In this document: in pieces, positions 1 to 7,849 of the stretch
Position numbering within the stretch: position 1 is the first letter of the stretch
Layout: each line of letters opens with the position of its first letter
Assembly: GCA_964409635.1 (NCBI GenBank)
Contig: CAYPEL010000027.1
Location: 1-23,624, forward strand
Source of the DNA: CAYPEL01 sp964409635
Lineage (GTDB): Bacteria > Pseudomonadota > Gammaproteobacteria > DSM-19610
Direction: 5' to 3'
DNA length: 23,624 bases
Notes under the pieces: model-generated
Databases searched by the model: none
What the model saw: only the letters and a program-made list of their open reading frames with translations
What the model was told of the DNA's origin: nothing
Made by a program: the position numbers and the translations under genes

Positions 1-402
1 GGCTACTGCCTTTAAAGCATCATTAATCTGCTTCTGGAGTTTGGATAGTATTTCATTTTTCCGGATATTCAAGTCTTCCTGAAACTCATCGTTAAGACGC
101 TTGAATGCACGCCGTTTAGTGATGATTTTACGTTCCAGTTTTTTACCTTCATCCTCACTCATGACGGCACCGTCGCGGCTCAGCTTTTCTTCCAATGATC
201 GAATCTCCTTTTTAAAGGCGAGCAGTTCCTTATCGCGCGCGCCGAAATCTGATTCGATTTTTTTCTGTGCCGCCTTGGCCATCGGGGCTTCAGTCATGAG
301 CTTGATCGTGTTTACCACACCAATCCTGAGTTCCGCCATCGCGCTCCGTGCGATAAACACTAACATCACAGCCAAAATTAATTGTTTAGTAAATAGTTTC
401 AA
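1..402 (-). CDS. skp: Periplasmic chaperone Skp/OmpH, 3' part outside window
   Basis: Skp is a periplasmic trimeric chaperone that holds unfolded outer-membrane proteins on their way to the BAM complex. The 134 visible residues start with a typical signal peptide: a basic N-terminus (LKLFTKQ), a hydrophobic core, and the cleavage site AMA before ELRIGVVN. A Lys/Glu-rich stretch follows that should form the long coiled-coil arms. The family is about 160-170 residues, so roughly 30 are cut off at the window edge. The chosen start is TTG at 402-400, because AAGGAGAG lies four bases upstream and this start alone gives a complete signal peptide. Internal ATGs would truncate it. It follows bamA, as in most gammaproteobacteria, but here a 370-bp gap with an inverted-repeat element separates the two. 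Confidence 0.9.
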   Translation of the reverse strand, partial: MKLFTKQLILAVMLVFIARSAMAELRIGVVNTIKLMTEAPMAKAAQKKIESDFGARDKELLAFKKEIRSLEEKLSRDGAVMSEDEGKKLERKIITKRRAFKRLNDEFQEDLNIRKNEILSKLQKQINDALKAVA

Positions 403-444
403 TGTTCTCTCCTTACGCTATAAATTTAGCTACTTAACAAGCCG

Positions 445-653
445 AGTGTACTGTAACGTATTAAATGCACATTTAGACGAGATAAATTTGAACGGAGCAT
501 TAAGTGGCTTATCTCGCCCTACGGGAAGCCATTCAAGCCGCGATTGCCGCGTTGCAGACCTTGAAAAGGGGCTTGCCCTTGCCTGCGGCCTGCGCCTTGC
601 ACTCGCAGCTTGAATGGCTTTCTAAATGCACATTTAATACGTTACAGTACACT
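445..653. mobile_element. MITE-like element with 33-bp terminal inverted repeats
   Basis: The arms 445-477 (starting AGTGTACTGTAACG) and 621-653 (ending CGTTACAGTACACT) are inverted copies of 33 bp with two mismatches, both in the centre of a near-palindromic AAATGCACATTT block. Further nested symmetry lies inside: CGAGATAA at 478-485 pairs with TTATCTCG at 509-516, and a perfect 13-bp pair joins 526-538 to 608-620 (AAGCCATTCAAGC). The apical part is GC-rich and holds a small AAGGG/CCCTT hairpin. No transposase is encoded. Size, terminal repeats and position between two genes fit a miniature inverted-repeat element. No clear target-site duplication is seen. If the true ends are CTGTAACG, the flanking TA on each side could be a TA duplication of the IS630/Tc1 kind, but this is only a suggestion. 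The family is not recognised. Confidence 0.65.
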
Positions 654-772
654 AGTACTTTCACAGGCTTGGAGTCCAGTCATGAATTAAAGTTTCACCA
701 AGCCAGTCTAGTTACTCTGCAGGGTGAAATGACTGATTTTATCTGCCAGGCACCCGGTTTAAATTAACTTAT
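654..772. other. Non-coding remainder of the bamA-skp gap
   Basis: No gene is supported here. Two mutually exclusive foldings are visible: GGCTTGG (666-672) with CCAAGCC (698-704), and TTTCACC (693-699) with GGTGAAA (723-729). An AT-only inverted repeat (TTTAAAT/ATTTAAA) lies over the bamA stop codon. None is followed by a clear U-run on the minus strand, so I do not call a terminator. The other side of the element (403-444) holds only the skp ribosome-binding site. No convincing promoter was found there. Confidence 0.4.
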
Positions 773-3061
773 TTAAAACGACGCGCCAAGTGTAAACTGG
801 AATGCCTGCGTATCATCGCCTTGTTTATCACTAACAGTCTTGGCCAGGCTGACGGCCAATGGGCCAACGGGCGACAACCATGTGGCGGAGATACCGATCG
901 AAGACCGGAGGTCATCGACACTAAAATTCCTGATGCCTGAATATACATTGCCTATATCAAAAAATGTGCTCAATCTGAAGGTATTGGATTTTTCGACAAA
1001 CGGTGGCGGAAACAGTATTTCCAGGTTGCCAACTGTCCGGAAGCTTCCGCCCAATGGATCATTCTGGTTATCCCGGGGCCCTAATGTGTTATCTTCAAAG
1101 CCACGGACTGATCTAACCCCGCCAGCGAAGTAGTTTTCAAAGAAAGGCAGCTCATCAAAATCTCCGTAGCCATCGCCATAGCTGATCTCGGCGTTCATCG
1201 ACAAGACAAACCTGCTTGTCAAGGGTGTGAAATACAACTCGCGAAGATTAAATTTATAGAACTCCAGTTCTGAGCCAGGGATCTTGCTCTCAGCGCTGAT
1301 GCGGAACAAACCACCTTTCGATGGAAATACCCGCCGGTTACGGGTGTCGTGCGAGAGGCTTGCCGTTAAACCAAGACTGGTAAACTTTTTGCCGAATTCG
1401 TTGCTAAAAGCCTGGATTTCGTTGGAAGGGAAATTGGCCAGCTGAAGCTTTAGATGCTCCGCATCAATGCCAAAATTTAAAGTGTCAAATTCGTTAATCG
1501 GAAACCCATAATTGAGATTACCACCGATAACATCAGTCGTATAATCAGTGATGTTGGCTTCATCCGCATCGGTCGACCGCGAGAACAATCCAAAACTGCG
1601 GCTCACGCCATTAACCGTGTAGTATGGGTTAGTATAAGAAAAACTATAGACCCGGTTAATCGAGCTATTATTCACAGCCATGCTGACGTGCTTACCTGAA
1701 CCAAGAAAGTTTCGCTGGGAAATGCTGGCATTCAGAATCAGACCGGATGTTTGTGAAAAACCTACGCCTAGCGAGATGCTGCCGGACGGTTGTTCAGTTA
1801 CAGAGTAATTTACATCGACCTGGTCAGCCGCACCGGGTACCGCGGGTGTTTCAACATTGACTTCTTCAAAATAGCCCAGCCGTTGCAAGCGGGTTCGCGA
1901 ACGTTCGACTTTCTTGCCGGAGTACCAGCCGCCCTCCATCTGCCGCATTTCCTGACGCAAAACTTCATCCCGGGTTTTTACATTACCGGCGTAATTAATT
2001 CGCCTTACATAAACTCTTTTACCCGGGTCTATAAAGAATGTCAGTTTGACTTCTTTCTTTTCTTCATCAATTTCAGGGATAGTATTGACATTCGCAAAGG
2101 CAAAGCCGGTATCTCCTAGCTGGTTGCTGATCCGTTCCACAGTGCCAGTCGCCTTTTTTCTGGAAAATACATCCCCGGCATCGATTAGGAAATTGGGGAA
2201 TAATTCCTCGGCGGGTACCACAAATTCACCAGCCATTAGCACTTCACTGACTTTGTACTGATCGCCTTCTACAACATTAATGGTGATATAGATATCTTTC
2301 TTATCGGGCGAAATAGAAACTTGAGTGGAATCAACATTAAACTTGATGTACCCCCTGTCCTGATAGTAGGAAGAAAGCTCTTCAAGATCTGCCGCCAGTT
2401 TCTGCTTGGAATATTGATCAGTTTTTGTATAGAAAGACCAAAAACCGGGAGTACTTAGTTTAAACTGCTTTAGCAGCTGTTCATCTGCAAAGATTTTATT
2501 GCCGACAAGGTTGATTTGACGGATCTTTGCGACCACACCTTCCGAAACATCAATCAGGATTGCAACCCGGTTACGTTCCAGTGGTGTTACGGTTGTCTCA
2601 ATTTTGACACCGTATTTACCGCGGCTGAAATACTGCCTTTGCAGCTCCTGTTCTACACGCTCTAGCAAAGAACGATTGAAAACGCTGCCTTCAGAAAAGC
2701 CGATATCCTTGAGTGATTCCAGCAAGGGATCAGAATCTATATCATCGTTGCCCTTGAGTTCAATACTGCTGATAGCCGGTCTTTCCTCCACCGCTATAAC
2801 CAGGATATTACCGTCCCGGCCTAGCTGGATATTGCGGAAATACCCCGATTTAAACAACGCGCGGATAGCTTGTTCTGACATCGCTTCATCGAAGCTGTCA
2901 CCCGTGCGTGCTGGGAAATAATTAAACACGGTACCGGCTGATATCCGCTGTAAGCCCTCAACACGAATATCCTCAATCTCAAAGGCATCGAAGGCATAAG
3001 CAGGCAATGCCCATAGCAGAGCAAATAAAAATAGGCGGGTATATCTGGCAATCGGGAACAT
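773..3061 (-). CDS. bamA: Outer-membrane protein assembly factor BamA
   Basis: BamA is the essential beta-barrel core of the BAM complex, which folds and inserts outer-membrane proteins. The 762 residues begin with a signal peptide (cut near ALPAYA/FDAFEIEDI). About 400 residues of POTRA repeats follow; the first opens with IRVEGLQRISAG and the last with VYVRRINYAGN. The C-terminal half is the 16-strand barrel. The signature VRGF of loop 6 is at about residue 652, and the protein ends in Phe, as outer-membrane barrels do. E. coli BamA is 810 residues, so this copy is a little shorter but has all parts. The start is ATG, with TTGGAAT seven bases upstream. It is cotranscribed with rseP upstream and probably skp downstream. 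Confidence 0.97.
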   Translation of the reverse strand: MFPIARYTRLFLFALLWALPAYAFDAFEIEDIRVEGLQRISAGTVFNYFPARTGDSFDEAMSEQAIRALFKSGYFRNIQLGRDGNILVIAVEERPAISSIELKGNDDIDSDPLLESLKDIGFSEGSVFNRSLLERVEQELQRQYFSRGKYGVKIETTVTPLERNRVAILIDVSEGVVAKIRQINLVGNKIFADEQLLKQFKLSTPGFWSFYTKTDQYSKQKLAADLEELSSYYQDRGYIKFNVDSTQVSISPDKKDIYITINVVEGDQYKVSEVLMAGEFVVPAEELFPNFLIDAGDVFSRKKATGTVERISNQLGDTGFAFANVNTIPEIDEEKKEVKLTFFIDPGKRVYVRRINYAGNVKTRDEVLRQEMRQMEGGWYSGKKVERSRTRLQRLGYFEEVNVETPAVPGAADQVDVNYSVTEQPSGSISLGVGFSQTSGLILNASISQRNFLGSGKHVSMAVNNSSINRVYSFSYTNPYYTVNGVSRSFGLFSRSTDADEANITDYTTDVIGGNLNYGFPINEFDTLNFGIDAEHLKLQLANFPSNEIQAFSNEFGKKFTSLGLTASLSHDTRNRRVFPSKGGLFRISAESKIPGSELEFYKFNLRELYFTPLTSRFVLSMNAEISYGDGYGDFDELPFFENYFAGGVRSVRGFEDNTLGPRDNQNDPLGGSFRTVGNLEILFPPPFVEKSNTFRLSTFFDIGNVYSGIRNFSVDDLRSSIGISATWLSPVGPLAVSLAKTVSDKQGDDTQAFQFTLGASF

Positions 3062-3102
3062 GTTTATTCCAATCAGGATGCGCGTATTCTAAGGTGATAT
3101 TT

Positions 3103-3136
3103 TTAGCAGCTTAACTGTTTAAAAACAGTCTGCTAA
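3103..3136 (-). promoter_or_regulatory. 14-bp hairpin over the rseP stop codon, ahead of bamA
   Basis: On the minus-strand transcript TTAGCAG-ACTGTTT pairs with AAACAGT-CTGCTAA around a two-base loop, with one four-base bulge (TAAG) that contains most of the rseP stop codon. All 14 pairs are Watson-Crick. The sequence after the 3' arm is AAATATCACC, not a U-run, so it does not look like an intrinsic terminator on this strand. The plus-strand side (TGTCG) also lacks a T-run. It sits 42 bases before the bamA start. Plausible roles are RNA processing or stability, or uncoupling of rseP and bamA expression; these are inference. Confidence 0.6.
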
Positions 3137-4481
3137 TGTCGTTGTAAAAAGCCAGGCTCATGAGCCCGAGTAATGCCAAAATACCAATTCTTTGACCCAC
3201 TTCCTGGGCCGCCATCGACAGGGGTTTGCCACTTATCCATTCGATGAAGATGTATAATAAATGCCCACCATCCAGGATCGGAATAGGTAGAAGATTCAAC
3301 ACACCCAGACTGATACTGACAATTGCAAGGAATTTGAGGAAGCTGGTAAATCCGGTCTGGGCCGAATATCCGGCATACTGAGCAATACTGAGTGGGCCAC
3401 TTATATTTTCGAGGGAAGCCTTTCCAGTCACCATACCCCACAATGTACGTAACGTTAGCGTGGACATATCCCAGGTTTGTACAACAGCGCGTTGTGCCGC
3501 CACGATTGGTCCGTAACGCACTTGGACGCTTAGCGGGTTATCTGCGGCATCCGGCTGTACGACATAGGCGCCAATTTGACCAATGGATTTATCATTCTCC
3601 TCGACTGCCCTGGGTTGTAAACTGAGCATTAATTCTGCGCCATCCCGCCAGACAGCCGTCAGAATATCCACGCCCGGACGCTCACGCACATACGTAACCC
3701 AGTCACCCCAATTATTGATCTTTTGACCATCAGCCGAAAGGATCTTGTCGCCGGCAACAAGCCCGGCCGCTTCAGCTGGGCTGCCTGCAACAGTTTTGTC
3801 GATAACCGCAGGGATACGTGGTCGCATAATCGAGATGCCCAGATTACTCAGTAAGCCACCTTTATCGAGCACATCCGGGGCGTCGCTTAAATCCAGTGAT
3901 AATAGGCGCGAAACACCCTCGGCATTTTTGACTTCGACAGTTGTTTGTTTGCCAGCCAGCGCTACATCCAGTAACCCTGTCAGGGCGGTATCCCATGTTT
4001 TAGAATCTACGCCATCGATCTTGACTAGTTCGTCACCTGCATTGAAACCGGCAGTGGCCGCATAGGATCCCGCATCGACCTCTCCAATCACCGGCTTCAT
4101 GCCGGTTGTACCATAACTGTACATGAGCCAGTACGCCGCTATCGCAAACAGAAAATTAAACAGCGGCCCGGCCACCAGGACTGCTGACCGCGACCAGGCC
4201 GGCTGGCGATTAAACGCCCGGTGGCGCTCATTTTCCGCTACCTGCCCTTCGCGCTCATCAAGCATTTTTACGTAGCCACCCAGCGGAATAGCCGCGATCG
4301 CAAACTCGGTTTTATCGGCGCCGAAATAACGGCTCCAGAGCGGCTTGCCAAAGCCTATAGAAAAACGCAAAACCTTGATGCCCAGTTTTTTTGCCACCCA
4401 GTAATGGCCAAACTCGTGCACCGCCACTAACACACTGATGGCAACGATGAACGCAAGTAAAGAAGACAACACACCGTTCAT
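3111..4481 (-). CDS. rseP: Site-2 zinc metalloprotease RseP
   Basis: RseP is an inner-membrane intramembrane protease that makes the second cut in anti-sigma-E (RseA) and also clears signal-peptide remnants. The 456 residues have the zinc motif HEFGH at 22-26 in the first membrane segment, two tandem PDZ regions (roughly residues 115-310; the second begins near VAGSPAEAAGL), and the third-ligand motif NLLPIPILDGG with Asp at about 404. The numbering nearly matches E. coli (H22, E23, H26, D402). The ATG overlaps the dxr stop by four bases (ATGA), which suggests translational coupling. Its place just before bamA fits envelope-stress control of outer-membrane assembly. I see no clear sigma-E promoter in front of it. 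Confidence 0.96.
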   Translation of the reverse strand: MNGVLSSLLAFIVAISVLVAVHEFGHYWVAKKLGIKVLRFSIGFGKPLWSRYFGADKTEFAIAAIPLGGYVKMLDEREGQVAENERHRAFNRQPAWSRSAVLVAGPLFNFLFAIAAYWLMYSYGTTGMKPVIGEVDAGSYAATAGFNAGDELVKIDGVDSKTWDTALTGLLDVALAGKQTTVEVKNAEGVSRLLSLDLSDAPDVLDKGGLLSNLGISIMRPRIPAVIDKTVAGSPAEAAGLVAGDKILSADGQKINNWGDWVTYVRERPGVDILTAVWRDGAELMLSLQPRAVEENDKSIGQIGAYVVQPDAADNPLSVQVRYGPIVAAQRAVVQTWDMSTLTLRTLWGMVTGKASLENISGPLSIAQYAGYSAQTGFTSFLKFLAIVSISLGVLNLLPIPILDGGHLLYIFIEWISGKPLSMAAQEVGQRIGILALLGLMSLAFYNDISRLFLNS

Positions 4482-5683
4482 GAAACCGCCTGCCTTTGTT
4501 CTGCTGTGATGAGCGCCTGCGCGTTCATACGCGCCGTTTTATCTGCTTCTAGAATGACCTCTAGCGTGGTTGCCGCTTGAATCGGCGTGTTTTCGAGTGT
4601 CCTTTCTATCACTTGTGCGATCGCGGTGAAGGCAAGATTGCCATCGAGAAAAGCTTGGACAGCCACTTCATTGGCGGCATTTAATACCGCAGCTGCCGTA
4701 CCGCCTGTTTTCCCGGCCTGAATGGCCAATGCCAGGCAGGGGAAGCGCTGGAAATCGGGTTTTTCAAAATCCAGCCGGCCAATTTCAATCAGGTCAAGAT
4801 TACCCACGCCGGATTTTATTCGTTGCGGCCAGGCCAGCGCGTGGGCAATAGGCGTGCGCATATCCGGCTTGCCTAGTTCGGCAAGCACCGAACCGTCCTG
4901 GTATTGAATCAGCGAATGGATAATGCTTTGCGGGTGAATCACCACCTGTATTTGATCGATATCCAGTGAAAATAACCAGCAGGCTTCGATAATTTCCAGG
5001 CCTTTATTCATCATGGTTGCCGAGTCAACCGAAATCTTGCGTCCCATATCCCAATTCGGGTGCGCACAAGCCTGTGCCGGTGTGACCTGGCCGAGTTCCT
5101 GCAGCGGCACGGTACGAAACGGCCCTCCCGACGCAGTCAGCAAAATTTGCTCTATGCAGTCTGGTTTAGCCTGGCCCGGCCTGAATCCAGCAGGCATGCA
5201 CTGAAATATGGCATTATGTTCACTGTCTACCGGCAACAGGACAGTTTGGTTATTGCGTATTTCCTGCATAAACAACTCACCGGACATCACCAGCGCTTCC
5301 TTGTTAGCCAACAGCACCCGTTTTCCCTTACGCGCGGCCTCCAGGGTTGGCAGCAAACCGGCGCTTCCGACGATTGCCGCCATGACATAATCTACTTCTT
5401 CCAGGCCAGCAACTTTTACTAACGACTCTGGGCCGGATAGAACCTCAATATGGGGAGCCTGATTTTGTAATTTTTTCCTAAGCTGTCCGGCCGCATCCGC
5501 ATTAACCAGCACCGCATAGCGGGGCTGGAATTTCATGCACTGCTGATACAAACGCTCGGTCGCGTTACAGGCAGTTAAGGCGATCACATTAAACTGCTCT
5601 GACTGGCGGGCAATCACATCCAGTGTGCTGACACCAATCGAGCCGGTTGACCCCAGAATGGTCACATTGAGGGGCTTGCTCAC
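4478..5683 (-). CDS. dxr: 1-deoxy-D-xylulose 5-phosphate reductoisomerase
   Basis: Dxr converts 1-deoxy-D-xylulose 5-phosphate to 2-C-methyl-D-erythritol 4-phosphate with NADPH, the committed step of the MEP isoprenoid pathway and the target of fosmidomycin. The sequence shows the dinucleotide-binding GSTGSIG at 11-17, the metal-binding DSEHNAIFQ from about 153, ASGGPFR, and the DSATMMNKGLE block. I start it at GTG (5683-5681), which overlaps the cdsA stop as GTGA and gives 401 residues beginning MSKPLNVTILG; family members are close to 400. A TTG four codons upstream (5695) is possible but adds only MGGY. Product flow makes sense here, because uppS two genes upstream consumes isoprenoid precursors. 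Confidence 0.96.
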   Translation of the reverse strand: MSKPLNVTILGSTGSIGVSTLDVIARQSEQFNVIALTACNATERLYQQCMKFQPRYAVLVNADAAGQLRKKLQNQAPHIEVLSGPESLVKVAGLEEVDYVMAAIVGSAGLLPTLEAARKGKRVLLANKEALVMSGELFMQEIRNNQTVLLPVDSEHNAIFQCMPAGFRPGQAKPDCIEQILLTASGGPFRTVPLQELGQVTPAQACAHPNWDMGRKISVDSATMMNKGLEIIEACWLFSLDIDQIQVVIHPQSIIHSLIQYQDGSVLAELGKPDMRTPIAHALAWPQRIKSGVGNLDLIEIGRLDFEKPDFQRFPCLALAIQAGKTGGTAAAVLNAANEVAVQAFLDGNLAFTAIAQVIERTLENTPIQAATTLEVILEADKTARMNAQALITAEQRQAVS

Positions 5684-6492
5684 ATATCCACCCAATACAG
5701 GCCGAGGACAAATATAGGCGCCGCTGCCAGCAAGCTATCCAACCTGTCTAAGATGCCGCCGTGCCCGGGTATAAGTTGACCACTGTCTTTCATATTTTGT
5801 TGCCGTTTTAGCAAGCTTTCGAGTAAATCGCCCGCGATTGAAAAGAGTACAGTAAGCATACAGACCAGTAAAAATCCTGGAATATCCTTGCCGGACAAAT
5901 TAAAAAACCAACTCGCCGCCAAGGCGTAAACGCCGCAGCCGGCCAGCGCGCCATAAACGCCCGCCCAGGTCTTGCCAGGGCTGACCTGTGGCGCCAATTT
6001 AAGCCGGCCCCACTGACGCCCTGAAAAATACGCACCACTATCGGCGACCCAGATCAAAGACAAGACGAACAGCACCCAGTACGGCCCATTTTGCCCGTGC
6101 AAAACAACCAGCGCCAACCAGCATGTGGTCATCAATAACCAGCCGGCAAGGCCTTTTACTAGCTGCGCAGCCCCGCCATCGGCGAACAATTCTGGTTGAG
6201 ATATCCAGAAAAGTACAAATAGCCACCAGCTTAATGCCAGCCAAAGAACCGCCTTAACCAACATTGGTTGACTGGCAAATTGCCAGACAACAGCGACAAT
6301 TAAAACGGCCGCAAGCGTATACATGGCCCGGTACACAACCGACTGCAGTGGAATAAACTTACTCCACTCCCAGGCGCACATCGACACGACAACTAACATG
6401 GCCACAGCAAAGCTTGAGTTTTCCAGTCCAAAGATGACCCATACGACCAGCGGCACCAGGATAAGCGCGCTGATGATGCGCAGTTTAAGCAC
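5680..6492 (-). CDS. cdsA: Phosphatidate cytidylyltransferase
   Basis: CdsA makes CDP-diacylglycerol from phosphatidic acid and CTP, the precursor of all bacterial phospholipids. It is an integral membrane enzyme. The C-terminal family signature is intact: SLLKRQQNMKDSG followed by HGGILDRLDS. About eight hydrophobic segments precede it. The reading frame stays open upstream inside uppS, but I place the start at GTG (6492-6490), which gives 270 residues starting MLKLRIISALILVPL, very like the E. coli N-terminus MLKYRLISA. This start overlaps the end of uppS by eight bases. The longer version would carry 31 extra residues with no membrane character, in a region whose other frame clearly encodes UppS. 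Confidence 0.95.
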   Translation of the reverse strand: MLKLRIISALILVPLVVWVIFGLENSSFAVAMLVVVSMCAWEWSKFIPLQSVVYRAMYTLAAVLIVAVVWQFASQPMLVKAVLWLALSWWLFVLFWISQPELFADGGAAQLVKGLAGWLLMTTCWLALVVLHGQNGPYWVLFVLSLIWVADSGAYFSGRQWGRLKLAPQVSPGKTWAGVYGALAGCGVYALAASWFFNLSGKDIPGFLLVCMLTVLFSIAGDLLESLLKRQQNMKDSGQLIPGHGGILDRLDSLLAAAPIFVLGLYWVDM

Positions 6493-7264
6493 GCTTGGGC
6501 TGCTCCACTTGCTCACCCGTTTGACCAAAGCGCCGCTGCCGCCCGGCAAAGGATCGAATGGCTTCGTCAAGCGTATCAGCGTCAAAATCAGGCCATAGCT
6601 GACCGGTAAAATACAATTCTGTATAGGCTAGCTGCCAGAGTAAATAGTTGCTGATCCTTTGCTCTCCACCCGAACGGATAAACAGGTCGGGTTCAGGCAG
6701 GTCTGCAATGCTGATTTCAGATGCAAACATATCAACATCGATATCTTCCGGTAAAAGCTGTTTCTCTGCGACCCGCGTAGCGAGCTTTCTGGCCGCTTGA
6801 ACAATATCCCAACGCCCGCCGTAATTTGCTGCAATCACTAATACCAAATCTGAATTATGAGCCGTAATTTGCTCGGCTTCATCCATGACAGCGCGTAATT
6901 TTTTATCAAACGCCGTTCGATCACCGGTGAAACGTAACTGCACACCGTTCCGGTCCAAGCGTTGCACTTCCTTTTTGAGCGTACGCATAAACAGATCCAT
7001 TAACAGACCCACTTCAAGACGCGGTCGCCGCCAGTTTTCACTGCTGAACGCAAACAGCGTGAGCACCTCGATGTTACGCTTTTTGCAAGCCTCAACAATA
7101 CGCCTTACCGCTTTGACACCCTCACGGTGTCCGGCATACCGCGGCAGCATACGCTGTTTAGCCCAACGTCCATTACCATCCATGATAATCGCAATATGAC
7201 GGGGCACCGATTGTGTTTCCGGTATCGGTTCTGTACTTACTGAGTCCTTATCATCTTGCCGCAT
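6485..7264 (-). CDS. uppS: Undecaprenyl diphosphate synthase
   Basis: UppS is a cis-prenyltransferase that extends farnesyl diphosphate with eight isopentenyl units to C55 undecaprenyl diphosphate, the lipid carrier for peptidoglycan and O-antigen. The 259 residues have the first conserved block HIAIIMDGNGRWAK with catalytic Asp at 29, then GHREGVKAVR, FAFSSENWRRP, and the late substrate-binding block RSGGEQRISNYLLWQ. E. coli UppS is 253 residues with the equivalent Asp at 26. The ATG has only a weak ribosome-binding site, and the gene lies 16 bases after frr, so it is probably translated from the same message. Confidence 0.97.
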   Translation of the reverse strand: MRQDDKDSVSTEPIPETQSVPRHIAIIMDGNGRWAKQRMLPRYAGHREGVKAVRRIVEACKKRNIEVLTLFAFSSENWRRPRLEVGLLMDLFMRTLKKEVQRLDRNGVQLRFTGDRTAFDKKLRAVMDEAEQITAHNSDLVLVIAANYGGRWDIVQAARKLATRVAEKQLLPEDIDVDMFASEISIADLPEPDLFIRSGGEQRISNYLLWQLAYTELYFTGQLWPDFDADTLDEAIRSFAGRQRRFGQTGEQVEQPKRA

Positions 7265-7280
7265 GAGATATAGGTCGCAA

Positions 7281-7838
7281 TCAGACTTCCATTAATTCGG
7301 CTTCCTTGCCTGCTAATAGTTGGTCAACCTGATCAGTATGCTGGCCTGTTAATTTCTGGATAGCATCCTGAGCACGGTGTTCATCATCTTCGGAGATTTC
7401 TTTTTCTTTTAACAGCTCCTTGAAATCACTATTGGCGTCACGCCGGATGTTACGAATAGCGACACGCCCAGCTTCAGCCTCATGGCGCACAATGCGCACC
7501 AGATCTTTACGCCGTTCCTCGGTTAATGGCGGCATAGGAATACGGATTACGCTACCCGCTGTATTTGGATTCAAACCCAGATCAGAAGTCATAATGGCTT
7601 TTTCGATGACCTTGACCATCGGTTTTTCCCAGGGTGTAACGGTTAAGGTGCGCGCGTCCTCCACCGCAATATTTGCCGCCTGAGATAGCGGCACGTCGCT
7701 GCCATAATAGTCAACTTTCAAGTGATCCAGCAGACTGGGATGGGCGCGGCCGGTGCGAATCTTGCTCAATTCCTGCTTGAACGACTCGATACTTTTGCCC
7801 ATACGTTGTTTGGCATCTGCGGTTATTTCATCAATCAT
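7281..7838 (-). CDS. frr: Ribosome recycling factor
   Basis: RRF splits the post-termination ribosome together with EF-G so that subunits can be reused. The 185 residues are exactly the usual length, with the tRNA-mimic three-helix domain (N- and C-terminal thirds) around the small beta domain (about 30-105, including GRAHPSLLDHLKVDYYG and TVTPWEKPM). Arg132 in the NIRRDAN block matches the essential R132 of E. coli. The start is ATG preceded by AAGGAATC. The gene follows pyrH by 11 bases and belongs to the same transcript. Confidence 0.98.
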   Translation of the reverse strand: MIDEITADAKQRMGKSIESFKQELSKIRTGRAHPSLLDHLKVDYYGSDVPLSQAANIAVEDARTLTVTPWEKPMVKVIEKAIMTSDLGLNPNTAGSVIRIPMPPLTEERRKDLVRIVRHEAEAGRVAIRNIRRDANSDFKELLKEKEISEDDEHRAQDAIQKLTGQHTDQVDQLLAGKEAELMEV

Positions 7839-7849
7839 TACTCGATTCC

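Noticed and set aside
101..613. 170-codon plus-strand frame antisense to skp
   Set aside because: Low-complexity Ser/Leu-rich shadow of the skp coding strand that runs into the repeat; skp itself is clear.
445..653. Integron attC site or CRISPR-like repeat
   Set aside because: No attC core pair (RYYYAAC/GTTRRRY) in the right places, no integrase or cassette context, and only one inverted pair rather than an array.
504..767. Open frame of 87 codons across the inverted-repeat element
   Set aside because: It lies on the repeat arms and spacer, has no family resemblance and no supporting ribosome-binding site. It is most likely a by-product of the element.
3103..3136. Hairpin as an intrinsic terminator of rseP
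   Set aside because: No U-run after the 3' arm on either strand, and bamA must be expressed from upstream.
6493..6585. Upstream extension of cdsA by 31 codons
   Set aside because: Overlaps the conserved end of uppS in another frame, and the GTG at 6492 gives the family N-terminus.
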